Shown one piece after another: positions 7,028-15,441 of a stretch of 20,703 nucleotides of DNA. Where the stretch lies: NCBI GenBank assembly GCA_002709385.1, contig PAQS01000014.1:1-20703 (forward strand), written 5' to 3'. The DNA comes from Waddliaceae bacterium. Its GTDB lineage: Bacteria; Chlamydiota; Chlamydiia; Chlamydiales; GCA-2709385. Position numbers and translations under genes: made by a program. Numbering within the stretch: position 1 is the first letter of the stretch; each line of letters opens with the position of its first letter. The notes under the pieces are model-generated. The model saw only the letters and a list, made by a program, of their open reading frames with translations. It was not told the DNA's origin and searched no databases.

Positions 7028-8536
7028 TTGGAAGCATCTTTAAACTTTGTTTCAAAGATAAAAAGTTTTGACAGTAAAGGTGATACAGTTTTTGAAATCT
7101 TCGGGGTTCTTGAAGGTATGTCCTCCAACTTCCAGGAAGAACTTGCCGCAGCCAAAGAAAAACAGACTCGTGTAGAGTCCCTAGGATCTGAAAAAGAAAT
7201 TGTAGAATCGGATAGCGAAGAAACTGTTCTTTCTACACCTCTTGAAACTCTCGAAACAGAAGAAATACCTCAATTAGAAAAAGAGAGTTCTCAAGTAGAA
7301 GTTCCAGAAACTGCAATCGTTCCTTCTCCCCCACCAGACAAAAGCTCAATCCTTGAAATCAAGGTTCCTCAAGAAGAAATTTCTTCTGCAACTCCTGAGC
7401 AAGGGGAAGAGGCAAAAGCCAGTGATTCTATTAATCCAGAACTCATATCAGAAAAAGAAATCGATCAAATTGAAGAAGATGTAAAAGAGACAGAGCCTTT
7501 AAAACAAAAGAGTCAAACAACTCTATTTCCATCCTCAAAACGATCCTACTCTAAAGCTCCACCTCTTCGTGGTACACAGGAAATTCCAGTAAATCCACCT
7601 GAACAAAAACAAATTTTTCCTAAAAGTCAAAATGAAGCTTTAGTTAATACGAATCCAAGTGATCCTCAAGAAACTATTTTACCTGAAGTAAAATCTGAAC
7701 TTTCCCCACAGTACGATCCCAATAAAGTTGTTGCACCAAGCCAAACGATTCCTGAACCAATAGTAAACGAAACAGAAATCAAAAAGGTTTTAAGTGGACT
7801 TCGTGAGATTGCGAACAGCACAAAATCTGGAAAAATCAATCCGGAAAAAATTTCCGCCAAACTTCTTGAAGCATTAAAAAACAATCCTTCAAAAGAAATC
7901 AATAAAGTACTTAGCAAAGCAGTAAGCAACAACGCTTTACAAAATACAGTTCAAGCAAAACTTGCTTCTCCTCAACAAAGTTCTAACAACTACTCCACAA
8001 ATCAAACAACCTTAAGTGGAGAAAGTGAAAGTAAATCCTTAAAAGAAAGCCGCCCTCCTTTCAAAGATGAGAAAGTTAATCAACTACGTAACAAAGTTTT
8101 AGAACAAATTCGTAGTCAATTACGGCTAAAGTTCAACGGACAAAAAGGTGAGGTTTTGCTGCGACTCAACCCTAAGTTTTTAGGTTCTATGAAAATACGA
8201 CTTGCGATGGAAGGTGACCAATCTACTGCAAGCTTTGTTGTAGACAATCAGAGTGTTAAAGAAATCCTTCAAAGAAGTTCTGTTCAGCTCCAAGAAGCTC
8301 TTTCTGATCATGGTTTTGACGTGGAAGAGTTTGAAGTCAGTGTTGCTGGTGAAGGGGAAAATTCTGGCGGTGGGGGTAAAGCTTTTTCCTCTGCAGAGGA
8401 TCAAGCTGCCGCTCGTGAGTTCTTAGGAAGCTTTATGCGACTAGGAGAAGCTGGCATCGATCTTGAAAACAGTGATGACAGAAATGAGGACAAATCCAAT
8501 GGAGAGTCCGATCAACTATTAAATGTACTCGTGTAG
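7028..8536 (+). CDS. fliK: Flagellar hook-length control protein FliK
   Basis: A secreted molecular ruler that measures the hook and switches the export substrate from hook to filament. The protein has 502 residues. About 340 N-terminal residues are low-complexity, rich in Glu, Lys, Pro, Ser and Gln, as expected for the disordered ruler part. The C-terminal FliK domain (about 350-450) has the signature LRLNPKFLGSMKIRLAMEG followed by VVDNQSVKEIL and LQEALSDHGFDVEEFEVSV. A Gly-rich stretch and an acidic tail follow. The start is TTG, well supported by GGAGGTGA (7017-7024) 4-6 bases upstream. It is first in the hook unit, directly behind the sigma-54 promoter, and flgD follows after 17 bases. 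Only the C-terminal domain identifies it; the order fliK-flgD-flgE supports the call. Confidence 0.87.
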   Translation: MEASLNFVSKIKSFDSKGDTVFEIFGVLEGMSSNFQEELAAAKEKQTRVESLGSEKEIVESDSEETVLSTPLETLETEEIPQLEKESSQVEVPETAIVPSPPPDKSSILEIKVPQEEISSATPEQGEEAKASDSINPELISEKEIDQIEEDVKETEPLKQKSQTTLFPSSKRSYSKAPPLRGTQEIPVNPPEQKQIFPKSQNEALVNTNPSDPQETILPEVKSELSPQYDPNKVVAPSQTIPEPIVNETEIKKVLSGLREIANSTKSGKINPEKISAKLLEALKNNPSKEINKVLSKAVSNNALQNTVQAKLASPQQSSNNYSTNQTTLSGESESKSLKESRPPFKDEKVNQLRNKVLEQIRSQLRLKFNGQKGEVLLRLNPKFLGSMKIRLAMEGDQSTASFVVDNQSVKEILQRSSVQLQEALSDHGFDVEEFEVSVAGEGENSGGGGKAFSSAEDQAAAREFLGSFMRLGEAGIDLENSDDRNEDKSNGESDQLLNVLV

Positions 8537-8553
8537 ATGAAAGGAATGACAAG

Positions 8554-8991
8554 ATGAATATAGATGCCGTACAAGCAGGCCAGCAGAGTATGTCAGGGCT
8601 CACCCAAAACATCTTGGGTAAGGATGATTTTCTCCGCCTTTTACTCATTCAAATGCAGCATCAGGATCCTTTGAATCCGATGGATAACCAAGCGATGCTG
8701 GCTCAAATGGCTCAGTTCTCGAGTCTGGAACAAATGTCTAACCTGAACTCTACTCTAGAAAGATCTAGCACTGTTGGTGCTTTCATGGATGCGACAAGGA
8801 TGTTGGGTAAGGACGTTCAGGTAGTGGATCCAAGTTCTACAACTGACGATCCTCGTACAGTTGTAAGCCGAGTTAAAGCAGTCAACTTCACGGCTGAAGG
8901 TCCCGTGGTCGCCCTTGCCAATGGCATGGTGTCACGCTTCGATGAAATTCTTACTGTAGTGGACCCAGAAGTCACTCAAGTCAGCAATTAA
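8554..8991 (+). CDS. flgD: Hook-capping scaffold protein FlgD, short form
   Basis: Forms the temporary cap at the tip of the growing hook so that FlgE subunits can polymerise. The 145-residue protein carries the conserved FlgD N-terminal region: LGKDDFLRLLLIQMQHQDPL at about 22-41, then MDNQAMLAQMAQFSSLEQM. A short beta-rich part with KDVQVVD and FDEILTV follows. E. coli FlgD is 231 residues with an Ig/tudor-like domain; that domain appears largely absent here, as in other short FlgD proteins such as those of spirochaetes. AAGGAA (8541-8546) lies 7 bases before the ATG. Confidence 0.92.
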   Translation: MNIDAVQAGQQSMSGLTQNILGKDDFLRLLLIQMQHQDPLNPMDNQAMLAQMAQFSSLEQMSNLNSTLERSSTVGAFMDATRMLGKDVQVVDPSSTTDDPRTVVSRVKAVNFTAEGPVVALANGMVSRFDEILTVVDPEVTQVSN

Positions 8992-9022
8992 AGAATAAAA
9001 AACATGGATTTTAGGAGTAACT

Positions 9023-11812
9023 ATGAGCTTTAAGGGATTACTGATTGGGGTATCTGGCCTCGGTGCACAAAGTAAAAAGATGGAGGTAACGGGAAATAAC
9101 CTAGCCAACATCAATACTGCGGGTTTCAAGAGAAGTAATGTAAATTTTATGGAAAACTTCTCTGATGTTCTACAACAAGCAACAGGTGGAGACGGTAACC
9201 TTATTGGAGGTACCAACCCAATGACTGTTGGAGGTGGAGTATCTGTAAGTTCCATCGACAAGATTTTCACACAAGGAAATCGTTTGACTACTGGTCGAAC
9301 TCTCGACTTTATGATTGAAGGTGATGATTTCTTTGTTACCAAAAACAGCGCTACAGAAGCGTTAATGCTAACACGTAATGGTAATTTCAACCGTGATGCT
9401 AATGATTTCCTTGTAGATGCTATGGGAAACAAGGTGATGGGTTTTAATGTGGACCCTACTACTGGCACAATTGATCAAACAGCAACCTTCATCCAAATTC
9501 CAACAGGAGGCTTACCTGCAACTGCGACAACTGAAATTGATCTAAAGGCTAATGTTGATCGCCGTAGTACTGAGCGCCTAGCCGGTGCAGCTAGTAACGG
9601 ATGGGAGTTATTCTCTGCCGGGGAAAACTTTGGATCAATGTATACAGCCGTAACAGGTGGAAATGGCACACGCGATCTTTATGGATCTGGATATTACACA
9701 GAATCCTATCGCTATAATGATGACACAGCAACAGTTAACGCTACTCTTGATACCATTACTTTAGGAGCAAGCCCATCTGGACTAATCGATGGATTCCGTG
9801 TTGGAGATACAATTTCAATTACACAAAGTGGCGAGCAGGTACAACGTACAATTTCTGCTATCAGTGGAAGCGATATTACTCTATCCGCTGCACTTGGTGG
9901 TGCTAGTTTTTCTGCAGGAACACTGTCTGTTAGCAACCTAACTAATGCAAGTGCCACACAAGGAAGCAGTGGAGGTTCTGTACATAATGACGTGCTAGAC
10001 TCTCAAATTTCCATGGTTGATGCCGATGGAAACCTGCTTGCTTCTTTCTATCGCGTTTCAGGTGAACCTGCAAAATATGCTACAGCAACAGCTGAAGATA
10101 CTGCAGGAACACAAACTATCGTTGGAATGGGTGAATTCACAAACATGCAAGAGTTAAAATCTCTCATGGAATCCGCTTTAAAAGATAACAGTTTAACAAA
10201 CTATTCAGCTTCTATAGATCTAGATCTTGATATTGATAAGTATGGAAAAATTAGTTTCGGAGGAACAGGTCTTGTCCAAGAGTTCCGCTTGGTAATGAAT
10301 GCCGATAACTCTGAAATGCTAGATCGTTTCAGTGGTGTTGCCATGACAGATGCTGGTGCTACAGCAACAACTCAAGCACGTGTAGATGGTAATGGAAAAA
10401 TCATTACTCCAGCTTCTCTTGCTATGGGAACTCGCTCAATACATGCAAGTAAGTCTTGGTATGCAGTGAGTGGCTTAGAAACTTACGGCTACAACAGCAC
10501 AACTCCTGCAACAGAATACGGTGAATTTGCTGGTTTGCGACTAGATGCTGGTGCTGATGGTACTGGGTTTGGTGGCTTACAACTTAGCGTAGTGAATGGT
10601 TTAGGAAACACAGTAACGGAAGAGTTTCGTCTAGTTCCTCGAGACCCTGACGAAAATAAAAATGAATTTTCAACAATGGGTGAGTTATCTCGACTCATTC
10701 AAAATACTCTTCGTCGTGCAAACTTCTCTAGCTTAGCTGTAGATGGAACTTTAGTATCCGATACAAGTGCAAGTGCAAGTTTTGCTGATGGACGTTTGGC
10801 TGTAAACACGAACAATGGTGTTTTCAATAATCTTACTTTAACTCCAACTAACGATTCTATCGATTCAGATAGCAATATTACTCGAACCGATAAAACAAAT
10901 TTCGGAACTGTCTTAGGACAATTAATGGATGGTGTGAATGGAAAAAGCGCGGTTTCCAACCAGTTTATCCAAGCTGACGCGATCACTCCTGTTCGAGTTT
11001 ATGATAATGGAGGTAGCTTCCACAATGTTATGACTTACATGGTAAGAGACCGATCTGCAGGTCTTACCAACATTGAATGGAAGTATCAAATTTCTCTAAA
11101 CCCTAATCTTAACACATTTGCATCCGAAGATAAGGAAACCAACACAGTATACAGTGCTTCTTACAACAGTATCGAGGATAGCGCTACAGTAAGAGGAGTC
11201 CTTGCATTTGACATCGATTCCGGAGAAGTCTTGGGACAAAATGCAAGTGGAAGTGAATCTAGATATACAGACAGAGCTTCTATCACATTCTTACCACAGG
11301 ATAACTCACAAGCAGCGGCTGAAAGTACCATTGCTATTGATTTCACAGATATGACTTCATACGCAGGAACAAACTCTGTGTATGGTGAAAAAGCTGATGG
11401 TAACGAAATGGGCGAATATGTTCGCTTGGAAAGTGAAGAGGCCACTGGAAACATTAATGTCATCTACTCAAACGGTTTGATCCGTAATGTAGCTAAGATT
11501 GGCTTGATGAATATTAGTAATCCAGAAGGATTACAGAAAATTGGTTCTTCTTACTACACTCAAACACCTAACACAAGCCGTAGTGGTACAGCAAAAGGAA
11601 CAGACCAAATTTACTATATTGGCGCAGAAGCTCCAGCAAGTATCGACTCTGTTCGTTCCAAAATTCACGGTAAATCACTAGAGGCTTCTAACGTAGACCT
11701 CACAGAATCTTTAACTGAAATGATCGTTACACAAAGAAGCTACAGTGCTTCAGGTAAGATCATTACAACATCTGATGATATGCTTCAGGAAGCGTTGAAT
11801 CTTAAACGATAA
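9023..11812 (+). CDS. flgE: Flagellar hook protein FlgE, very large
   Basis: Structural subunit of the hook, the universal joint between rod and filament. The N terminus (about 1-40) has the rod/hook signature VTGNNLANINTAGFKRSNV. The C terminus (about 885-929) has SNVDLTESLTEMIVTQRSYS and then ITTSDDMLQEAL; together these form the D0 coiled-coil domain. The 929-residue length is more than twice that of E. coli FlgE (402). The extra length is in the surface-exposed middle, which is rich in Thr, Ser, Asn, Gly and Ala. Both ends and the last-gene position in the hook unit exclude FlgG or FlgF. AGGAG (9013-9017) is 5 bases before the ATG. A terminator follows directly. Confidence 0.94.
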   Translation: MSFKGLLIGVSGLGAQSKKMEVTGNNLANINTAGFKRSNVNFMENFSDVLQQATGGDGNLIGGTNPMTVGGGVSVSSIDKIFTQGNRLTTGRTLDFMIEGDDFFVTKNSATEALMLTRNGNFNRDANDFLVDAMGNKVMGFNVDPTTGTIDQTATFIQIPTGGLPATATTEIDLKANVDRRSTERLAGAASNGWELFSAGENFGSMYTAVTGGNGTRDLYGSGYYTESYRYNDDTATVNATLDTITLGASPSGLIDGFRVGDTISITQSGEQVQRTISAISGSDITLSAALGGASFSAGTLSVSNLTNASATQGSSGGSVHNDVLDSQISMVDADGNLLASFYRVSGEPAKYATATAEDTAGTQTIVGMGEFTNMQELKSLMESALKDNSLTNYSASIDLDLDIDKYGKISFGGTGLVQEFRLVMNADNSEMLDRFSGVAMTDAGATATTQARVDGNGKIITPASLAMGTRSIHASKSWYAVSGLETYGYNSTTPATEYGEFAGLRLDAGADGTGFGGLQLSVVNGLGNTVTEEFRLVPRDPDENKNEFSTMGELSRLIQNTLRRANFSSLAVDGTLVSDTSASASFADGRLAVNTNNGVFNNLTLTPTNDSIDSDSNITRTDKTNFGTVLGQLMDGVNGKSAVSNQFIQADAITPVRVYDNGGSFHNVMTYMVRDRSAGLTNIEWKYQISLNPNLNTFASEDKETNTVYSASYNSIEDSATVRGVLAFDIDSGEVLGQNASGSESRYTDRASITFLPQDNSQAAAESTIAIDFTDMTSYAGTNSVYGEKADGNEMGEYVRLESEEATGNINVIYSNGLIRNVAKIGLMNISNPEGLQKIGSSYYTQTPNTSRSGTAKGTDQIYYIGAEAPASIDSVRSKIHGKSLEASNVDLTESLTEMIVTQRSYSASGKIITTSDDMLQEALNLKR

Positions 11813-11820
11813 ATATAAGT

Positions 11821-11860
11821 AACCCCAAAGAAGGAAATTTGCTCCTTCTTTGGGGTTTTT
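11821..11860 (+). terminator. Strong rho-independent terminator after flgE
   Basis: AACCCCAAAGAAGGA (11821-11835) and TCCTTCTTTGGGGTT (11843-11857) pair perfectly over 15 bp with a 7-base loop, and the T-run continues to 11860. It starts 8 bases after the flgE stop codon. It therefore closes the sigma-54 hook unit and separates it from the motor and switch genes. Confidence 0.95.
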
Positions 11861-11904
11861 AAGCACTCAAAACATAAGCAATAAAAATTTATCTACACTC
11901 CTGT

Positions 11905-11971
11905 TATAAATAAAAATACCCTTACAATTAATTAGAGCTCTTTTAAGCGCTGAATCTGTAGGGCTTATAAA
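11905..11971 (+). promoter_or_regulatory. Likely promoter region for flbD-motAB-fliLMN
   Basis: The 153 bases between the flgE terminator and flbD should hold the promoter of the second unit. Two TATAAA hexamers (11905-11910 and 11966-11971) could be -10 elements. The second has TTAAGC at 17-base spacing, a weak -35. No TGGCAC-N5-TTGC sigma-54 motif and no clear sigma-28 motif were found here, so this unit seems to be controlled differently from the hook unit, or read through from it. Confidence 0.25.
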
Positions 11972-12013
11972 TCTCCTTAAATATAAAGAGATAATTAGTT
12001 ATGAGAGGTATAG

Positions 12014-12268
12014 ATGATTAGACTAACAAAGTTTACTGGAGAAGAGTTTTTTCTCAATCCAGATACAGTGAAATCTATTGAGGATGTGGGAGATACGGTT
12101 TTAACCCTGGTTACTGGAGAGCGTTTGTTGATCCAAGAGAGCCCAGAAAAGTTCCGTAAGATGTTCATAGCCTACAAGAAAGAGCTGTATATGTCAGCTT
12201 TGGTGAGTCCTGATGTTCCAAATATGATGGCGGTACAGGCTGGCCATGGCGAAAGTAATGGGCATTAG
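12014..12268 (+). CDS. flbD: Small motility-associated protein FlbD (SwrD-type)
   Basis: An 84-residue protein that fits the FlbD family at its start: MIRLTKFTGEEFFLNPDTVKSIE, followed by DTVLTLVTGERLLIQESPEKF. The family is named for its place between flgE and motA in spirochaetes and Firmicutes; the Bacillus member SwrD raises flagellar motor power, probably by acting on the stator. It is not the Caulobacter transcription factor that shares the name. The tail after about residue 60 is unlike the family and may be lineage specific. AGAGG (12004-12008) precedes the ATG. motA follows after 28 bases. Confidence 0.88.
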   Translation: MIRLTKFTGEEFFLNPDTVKSIEDVGDTVLTLVTGERLLIQESPEKFRKMFIAYKKELYMSALVSPDVPNMMAVQAGHGESNGH

Positions 12269-12296
12269 TCCTATTTAACGAGAAGCGGTGAGATTT

Positions 12297-13109
12297 ATGA
12301 AGCTCGACTTATCCACAATCATCGGCATGATTTTAGGCTGTGGTATGGTCTTGATGGGGATGTTTTTATCCTCAGGTGGAGACATAGGCTTATTAATGGC
12401 CTTATATATCAACCAACCTGATTCGGCTGCTATTACCATTGGTGGTTCGATCGGTGGTACAATCATGTCTTATCCCCTTGCGAAGATCAAACGAATTGGG
12501 GGTATTTTCGCTCAGTCAGCGGTAGAAGATCCTTCCAACACTGCTTATAAAGAGCTTATTGAAGAGCTTGTTGAGTATGCTACTGAAGCAAGACGTAATG
12601 GTGTTTTAGCTTTAGATGCTCGTACTGAAGAAATTGAAGATGAGTTCATTAAAAACGGTATTCAATTAGCTGTAGATGGAACAGCTCCGGAGCATATTGA
12701 AGAAATCATGGAGCTTGAGCTAGAGAGTTTACAGCGTCGTCATGAAGAAAACCAAGATATCATTCTTAAGTGGGCAGAGTTAGCTCCTGCTTACGGTATG
12801 ATTGGTACCCTTGTTGGTTTGATTGCCATGCTTGCAAACTTATCTGACCCAGATTCTATTGGTCCTGCAATGGCGGTTGCCTTGATCACGACGATGTACG
12901 GTAGTATGGTTGCTAATATGTTTTGTATTCCACTTGCTGGAAAACTGGCACAGCATACTAAATCAGAAGTATTGCGTAAGCAAATCATTATATCTGCGAT
13001 TTTGTCTATTCAGAATGGAGACAATCCAAGAGTGATCAAGCATAAGCTAATGACATTTACTGACCCTGCTACGCGTGAAGCTTTAAAGGCAGATGAAGGA
13101 GAGGGATAA
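12297..13109 (+). CDS. motA: Flagellar motor stator protein MotA
   Basis: Inner-membrane subunit of the MotA-MotB ion channel that turns ion flow into torque on the rotor. The 270-residue protein has hydrophobic segments at about 7-25, 30-60, 160-182 and 188-212, giving the expected four membrane spans. The cytoplasmic loop has ARRNGVLALD and a long Glu-rich part. The MotA/TolQ/ExbB core APAYGMIGTLVGLIAML and the following GPAMAVALITTMYG carry the conserved loop prolines (Pro164, Pro212). An in-frame GTG at 12288 is possible, but the ATG at 12297 begins with the family-typical MKLDLSTIIGMILG and has GGTGAG in front. motB follows after 12 bases. Ion type (proton or sodium) cannot be decided. 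Confidence 0.94.
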   Translation: MKLDLSTIIGMILGCGMVLMGMFLSSGGDIGLLMALYINQPDSAAITIGGSIGGTIMSYPLAKIKRIGGIFAQSAVEDPSNTAYKELIEELVEYATEARRNGVLALDARTEEIEDEFIKNGIQLAVDGTAPEHIEEIMELELESLQRRHEENQDIILKWAELAPAYGMIGTLVGLIAMLANLSDPDSIGPAMAVALITTMYGSMVANMFCIPLAGKLAQHTKSEVLRKQIIISAILSIQNGDNPRVIKHKLMTFTDPATREALKADEGEG

Positions 13110-13121
13110 AGGTCTAAGCTA

Positions 13122-13955
13122 ATGGCTAAAAAGTGTAAGTGCCCGAAACCTAAAAAAGAGCTAACAGCGCCGTTCTATCTCCTAACGTACGGGGATTTGA
13201 TGACACTGTTGATGACGTTCTTTGTCCTTTTATTTTCCATGTCGACCATACAAATCATCAAATTTCAAGCTCAAATTGGAGTGATTCAGGGTACTTTAGG
13301 AATCACTAAGATGTATGAGCATGCGCCAATGCAAAGAGAGTTACCGGCACCAGCTGCTAAGCAAAAAATTAAAGTAACTACACGCGTGCAAAAAGACAAT
13401 AATGAAAACTCTAAAGCCTCTTCTGAAACGAAACCTGTGGAAGTGCAGCAGGTAATGGCTCAACAAGAAGATGCGAGAATTAAATCTGTTCAAGCCTTAG
13501 GTACCCGTGGTGATTTGAACATTATGCACCACCCTGATGAGCTAGTACTTGTTTTACCTACTTATGGAGTATTTGATAAGGGTGAATACACCATAGATGT
13601 CAATTCGCCAGAAGTACAAAAAGCTGTACCTCTCTACCATGAGCTTGCACAGCAGGTGCGTAATTTAACAAATTACGATGTTCATTTTATAGGACACACC
13701 GATGCCTTACCTGTGAAAAAAGAAGGGAAAACCGAAGGGCCTAAAGACAATATCGAATTAGGGTTTTTACGAGCTAAAGCGATGTATGAGTATTTTTTCG
13801 AAAAATATCTCCCCGACCGCTCTCGTATTACCTTTGCTTCTCAGGGAGATAATGTACCTATTATTCCCAACGCCAGTTTAGATTCTGAGCGCAGAAAAAA
13901 CCGTCGAGTTGAAATACGCTTAAAGCGTATTCGTCAAGAAGCTGAGCCAGAGTAA
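13122..13955 (+). CDS. motB: Flagellar motor stator protein MotB
   Basis: Second stator subunit; it anchors the channel to peptidoglycan. A short basic, Cys-containing N terminus (KKCKCPKPKK) is followed by the single membrane helix LLTYGDLMTLLMTFFVLLFS with the ion-binding Asp25. A charged linker (about 60-130) leads to the C-terminal OmpA-like domain: FIGHTDALPV at about 189-198, LRAKAMYEYF and RRKNRRVEI at about 257-265. The 277-residue length is normal (E. coli MotB 308). Peptidoglycan anchoring matters because many chlamydiae make little or unusual peptidoglycan; an intact OmpA-like domain suggests that this lineage still offers it a ligand (inference). Confidence 0.95.
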   Translation: MAKKCKCPKPKKELTAPFYLLTYGDLMTLLMTFFVLLFSMSTIQIIKFQAQIGVIQGTLGITKMYEHAPMQRELPAPAAKQKIKVTTRVQKDNNENSKASSETKPVEVQQVMAQQEDARIKSVQALGTRGDLNIMHHPDELVLVLPTYGVFDKGEYTIDVNSPEVQKAVPLYHELAQQVRNLTNYDVHFIGHTDALPVKKEGKTEGPKDNIELGFLRAKAMYEYFFEKYLPDRSRITFASQGDNVPIIPNASLDSERRKNRRVEIRLKRIRQEAEPE

Positions 13956-13983
13956 GAATTACTATTGTTAGGAGGCAAGCCAA

Positions 13984-14481
13984 ATGGCTGAAGAAAATCA
14001 AGATCTTGAAGAGGGAAAAAAGAATAATACTGTTCCCATGATCATCATGGCCATTGTTGGAGCTGCGATTTTAGGAGCTGGACTCTGGTTTATGTTACTA
14101 CAAAACGATACGGGTATCCAGGTAGAAGAAGCGCCAGCTGAATATTTGGTTCAGGAACGTCTTTATCAACTACGTGATGGGTCTTATTTGCGCTTAAGTT
14201 TTAGCGTTGTTGTAGATGCTAGCCACTTAAGTACAGTACAACAGATTATTGAAAACGAATCTCCTGGTCGACTTCCCGATGGAGTGAATATGATCGTAGG
14301 AGCAAAAACTCGCAAAGATCTGATTGAAGGGACTCATAAGCGAGAAGCTTTTGTACGTGAATTAAAAAAAATGCTTGAAGAACGTGTTTTTGGTGATTTC
14401 AACAAAAGACAAATTTCCTCAAAAGATATGATTGAAGTGCGTGAAGTTCTCATTTCAAATTTTGTTACCCAATCTGGGTAG
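13984..14481 (+). CDS. fliL: Flagellar basal body-associated protein FliL
   Basis: A single-span inner-membrane protein that surrounds and supports the stator. A short acidic cytoplasmic N terminus is followed by one membrane helix (about 16-40, VPMIIMAIVGAAILGAGLWF). The periplasmic domain has the FliL pattern of a strand region (YLRLSFSVVVDAS) and a helix (REAFVRELKKMLEERV), ending in IEVREVLISNFVTQSG, similar to the family-typical VxxVxFTxFVxQ ending. It has 165 residues, about the usual size. AGGAGG (13970-13975) lies 8 bases before the ATG. Its place between motB and fliM is the conserved one. Confidence 0.9.
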   Translation: MAEENQDLEEGKKNNTVPMIIMAIVGAAILGAGLWFMLLQNDTGIQVEEAPAEYLVQERLYQLRDGSYLRLSFSVVVDASHLSTVQQIIENESPGRLPDGVNMIVGAKTRKDLIEGTHKREAFVRELKKMLEERVFGDFNKRQISSKDMIEVREVLISNFVTQSG

Positions 14482-14493
14482 AGGGGGCCGTCC

Positions 14494-15441
14494 GTGGTAG
14501 AGGACGAAGCAGACGATAAAGAATTAAGCGGAAAAGATAGTGCGAATGTCGCAGTCAACGACTACGACTTTCGCCGCCCTAACCGCATTCCAAAAGAGCA
14601 AAAAAAAACGATTGCGCTTATCCATGAAACATATGCGCAAAATTTAGCTCTATCTAGCTCTACAATGTTCAATACTGAGATTGATATTAGCTTAGAGTCT
14701 GTAGAACAATTGACTTTCGATGAGTATCTAAAAAGCCTAAGCTCCCCTACCTGTATTCTTCTGTTTGATATGGAGCCTTTAAATGGCTACTCTCTTTTAG
14801 AAGTAAACTCTGTATTGATGTACTCTTTCATCGATAAATTGATGGGAGGAGATGGAACAGTACCTAGCCAAAAACGTTCATTTACCGACCTCGAGCTAGC
14901 TATTGTTAGTAAACTTGCCAACATGTTTCTTAAAGACTTGCGGCATGCATGGGCAGATATTATTCCACTAGAAATGCACCTCAAAGAAATTCAAAGTAAC
15001 CCTTCATTTATTCGTACATTCCCCATGCGGGAAATTTGCTTGGTTATTTCATTAAAAGCCCACATTCCTGGTAGCTCAGGATTGATTACGATCTGCCTGC
15101 CTTACGTGAATATTGAACCTATTGCGAGTAAGTTAGGAAACGATCAATGGCATAGTCGATTTAGCCATAAACTTCCTGAAGAAATTCGTAATATTCATCT
15201 TCAAAACTTTAAGAAAATGAAGCTTCCAGTTTGTGCTTTACTGGGACAAACCCAGCTGTCGATGCGCGACCTATTGCAGTTAAACCCTGGCGATATGATT
15301 AGTTTGGAGCAGCGAGCGAAAGACCCTATTAAATTAAGGGTGGCAGGAGAAGATAAGTTTTTTGTTTCTCCTGGCTTGATAGGAAAACACAAAGCGGTGA
15401 GCGTGGTGAAAATAATCGACAAGGAGAAAAAAAATGGATGA
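14494..15441 (+). CDS. fliM: Flagellar motor switch protein FliM, without the usual N-terminal CheY peptide
   Basis: C-ring switch subunit linking FliG to FliN. The 315-residue protein has YDFRRPNRIPKEQ at about 24-36, the CheC-like middle domain with MGGDG (about 117-121, part of the FliG-binding loop) and a C-terminal SpoA domain (about 230-310) with LRDLLQLNPGDMISLE-type sequence. Ordinary FliM begins with an LSQxEIDxLL peptide that binds phospho-CheY. Here the 22 residues before YDFRRP are MVEDEADDKELSGKDSANVA-like and show at most LS of that motif. The start is GTG with AGGGGG (14482-14487) 6 bases upstream. Only 12 bases separate it from the fliL stop, so a longer N terminus is not available in frame without entering fliL. 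fliN overlaps its end by 8 bases. Confidence 0.93.
   Translation: MVEDEADDKELSGKDSANVAVNDYDFRRPNRIPKEQKKTIALIHETYAQNLALSSSTMFNTEIDISLESVEQLTFDEYLKSLSSPTCILLFDMEPLNGYSLLEVNSVLMYSFIDKLMGGDGTVPSQKRSFTDLELAIVSKLANMFLKDLRHAWADIIPLEMHLKEIQSNPSFIRTFPMREICLVISLKAHIPGSSGLITICLPYVNIEPIASKLGNDQWHSRFSHKLPEEIRNIHLQNFKKMKLPVCALLGQTQLSMRDLLQLNPGDMISLEQRAKDPIKLRVAGEDKFFVSPGLIGKHKAVSVVKIIDKEKKNG

Noticed and set aside
8932-9468. 178-codon minus-strand frame opposite flgD and flgE
   Set aside because: It is antisense to the highly conserved FlgE N terminus and shows only the hydrophobic pattern expected from the complementary strand of such codons.
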